This document shows positions 63,868 through 64,000 of a stretch of 64,000 nucleotides of DNA, one piece after another; position 1 is the stretch's first letter, and each line of letters starts with the position of its first letter. This DNA is from Cyclobacteriaceae bacterium (lineage in GTDB: Bacteria > Bacteroidota > Bacteroidia > Cytophagales > Cyclobacteriaceae), in NCBI GenBank assembly GCA_019638235.1, contig JAHBUE010000001.1:854492-918491 (forward strand). The letters run 5' to 3'. A model generated the notes under the pieces. The model did not search any database and had not been told where the DNA came from. It worked only from the letters and a program-made list of their open reading frames with translations. The position numbers and the translations under genes are program-made.

Positions 63868-64000
63868 ACCCTATCGGTTTAAAAAATATCAGGAACTGAT
63901 ATTAATTGTGTGGTTAATACGTTGTATTAAGGTGAGGGAGAGGTTACGTAAACTCAACGTAACTGAATTTATAGCAACAGTATGAACAACGAGAGGGAAA

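Overview
The window reads as chromosomal DNA of a Bacteroidota member, most likely order Cytophagales. The evidence is: short leaders with a TAnnTTTG-type -7 box before several start codons (lysC, hpt, ppiD, tauE/safE, atpD); many secreted proteins and lipoproteins whose signal cleavage is followed by Gln; a DnaJ with one zinc centre; atpD-atpC detached from the rest of the ATP synthase; and an lptC / TPR protein / outer-membrane barrel / PpiD neighbourhood. There are no rRNA genes, no recognisable tRNA genes and no CRISPR array.

Layout. 1-3.8 kb: a tightly overlapping operon of a partial gene, a secreted protein, a small beta-barrel and a serine-hydrolase lipoprotein. 3.8-9.2 kb: a DUF4105 membrane protein, a sensor kinase coupled to a radical SAM/SPASM protein, an M1 aminopeptidase and a 53-residue FeoB-associated-type Cys-rich protein. 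9.3-10.7 kb: an AT-rich membrane-anchored leucine-rich-repeat protein. 10.7-20 kb: housekeeping and envelope biogenesis (inositol monophosphatase, rsmI, pterin dehydratase, ppiD, CNNM/CBS protein, lptC, TPR, barrel). 20.4-31.9 kb: anmK, glutamate dehydrogenase, nhaD, aspartate kinase, dnaK, prfC, a class A beta-lactamase-like lipoprotein and a pseudouridine synthase. 32-33.4 kb: a RAYT (REP-associated tyrosine transposase) locus with flanking palindromes and a tandem duplication of its own 3' end. 33.4-44.9 kb: atpDC, a second sensor kinase, a NatAB-like ABC exporter, grpE-dnaJ, obg, adk, hpt and a lipoprotein.

44.9-49 kb is an AT-rich restriction-modification island. It holds two adenine methyltransferases that resemble the DpnII pair (DpnM-like and DpnA-like), a controller-type HTH protein, an unrecognised 171-residue protein and a small PD-(D/E)XK nuclease, with a HigA-antitoxin relic beside it. 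49-57.8 kb carries a GH109-like enzyme with an M42-like peptidase, upp, and a three-gene cluster of secreted or outer-membrane proteins including one with an OmpA-like domain. 58-62 kb is a second AT-rich accessory stretch: two orphan genes separated by long dyads, then an AlbA/Schlafen-type ATP-binding protein lying between the intact 3' end of the L-serine dehydratase gene and a degenerate second copy of that 3' end. The window ends with a TauE/SafE exporter.

The most unusual items are the restriction-modification island with its noncanonical nuclease, the RAYT/REP locus whose palindrome core (GTGTC..CAC) recurs 26 kb away, the duplicated sdaA 3' end around the AlbA-type gene, and a shared bipartite motif upstream of dnaK and grpE. 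Gene functions come from motif and family recognition by eye; no searches were run.
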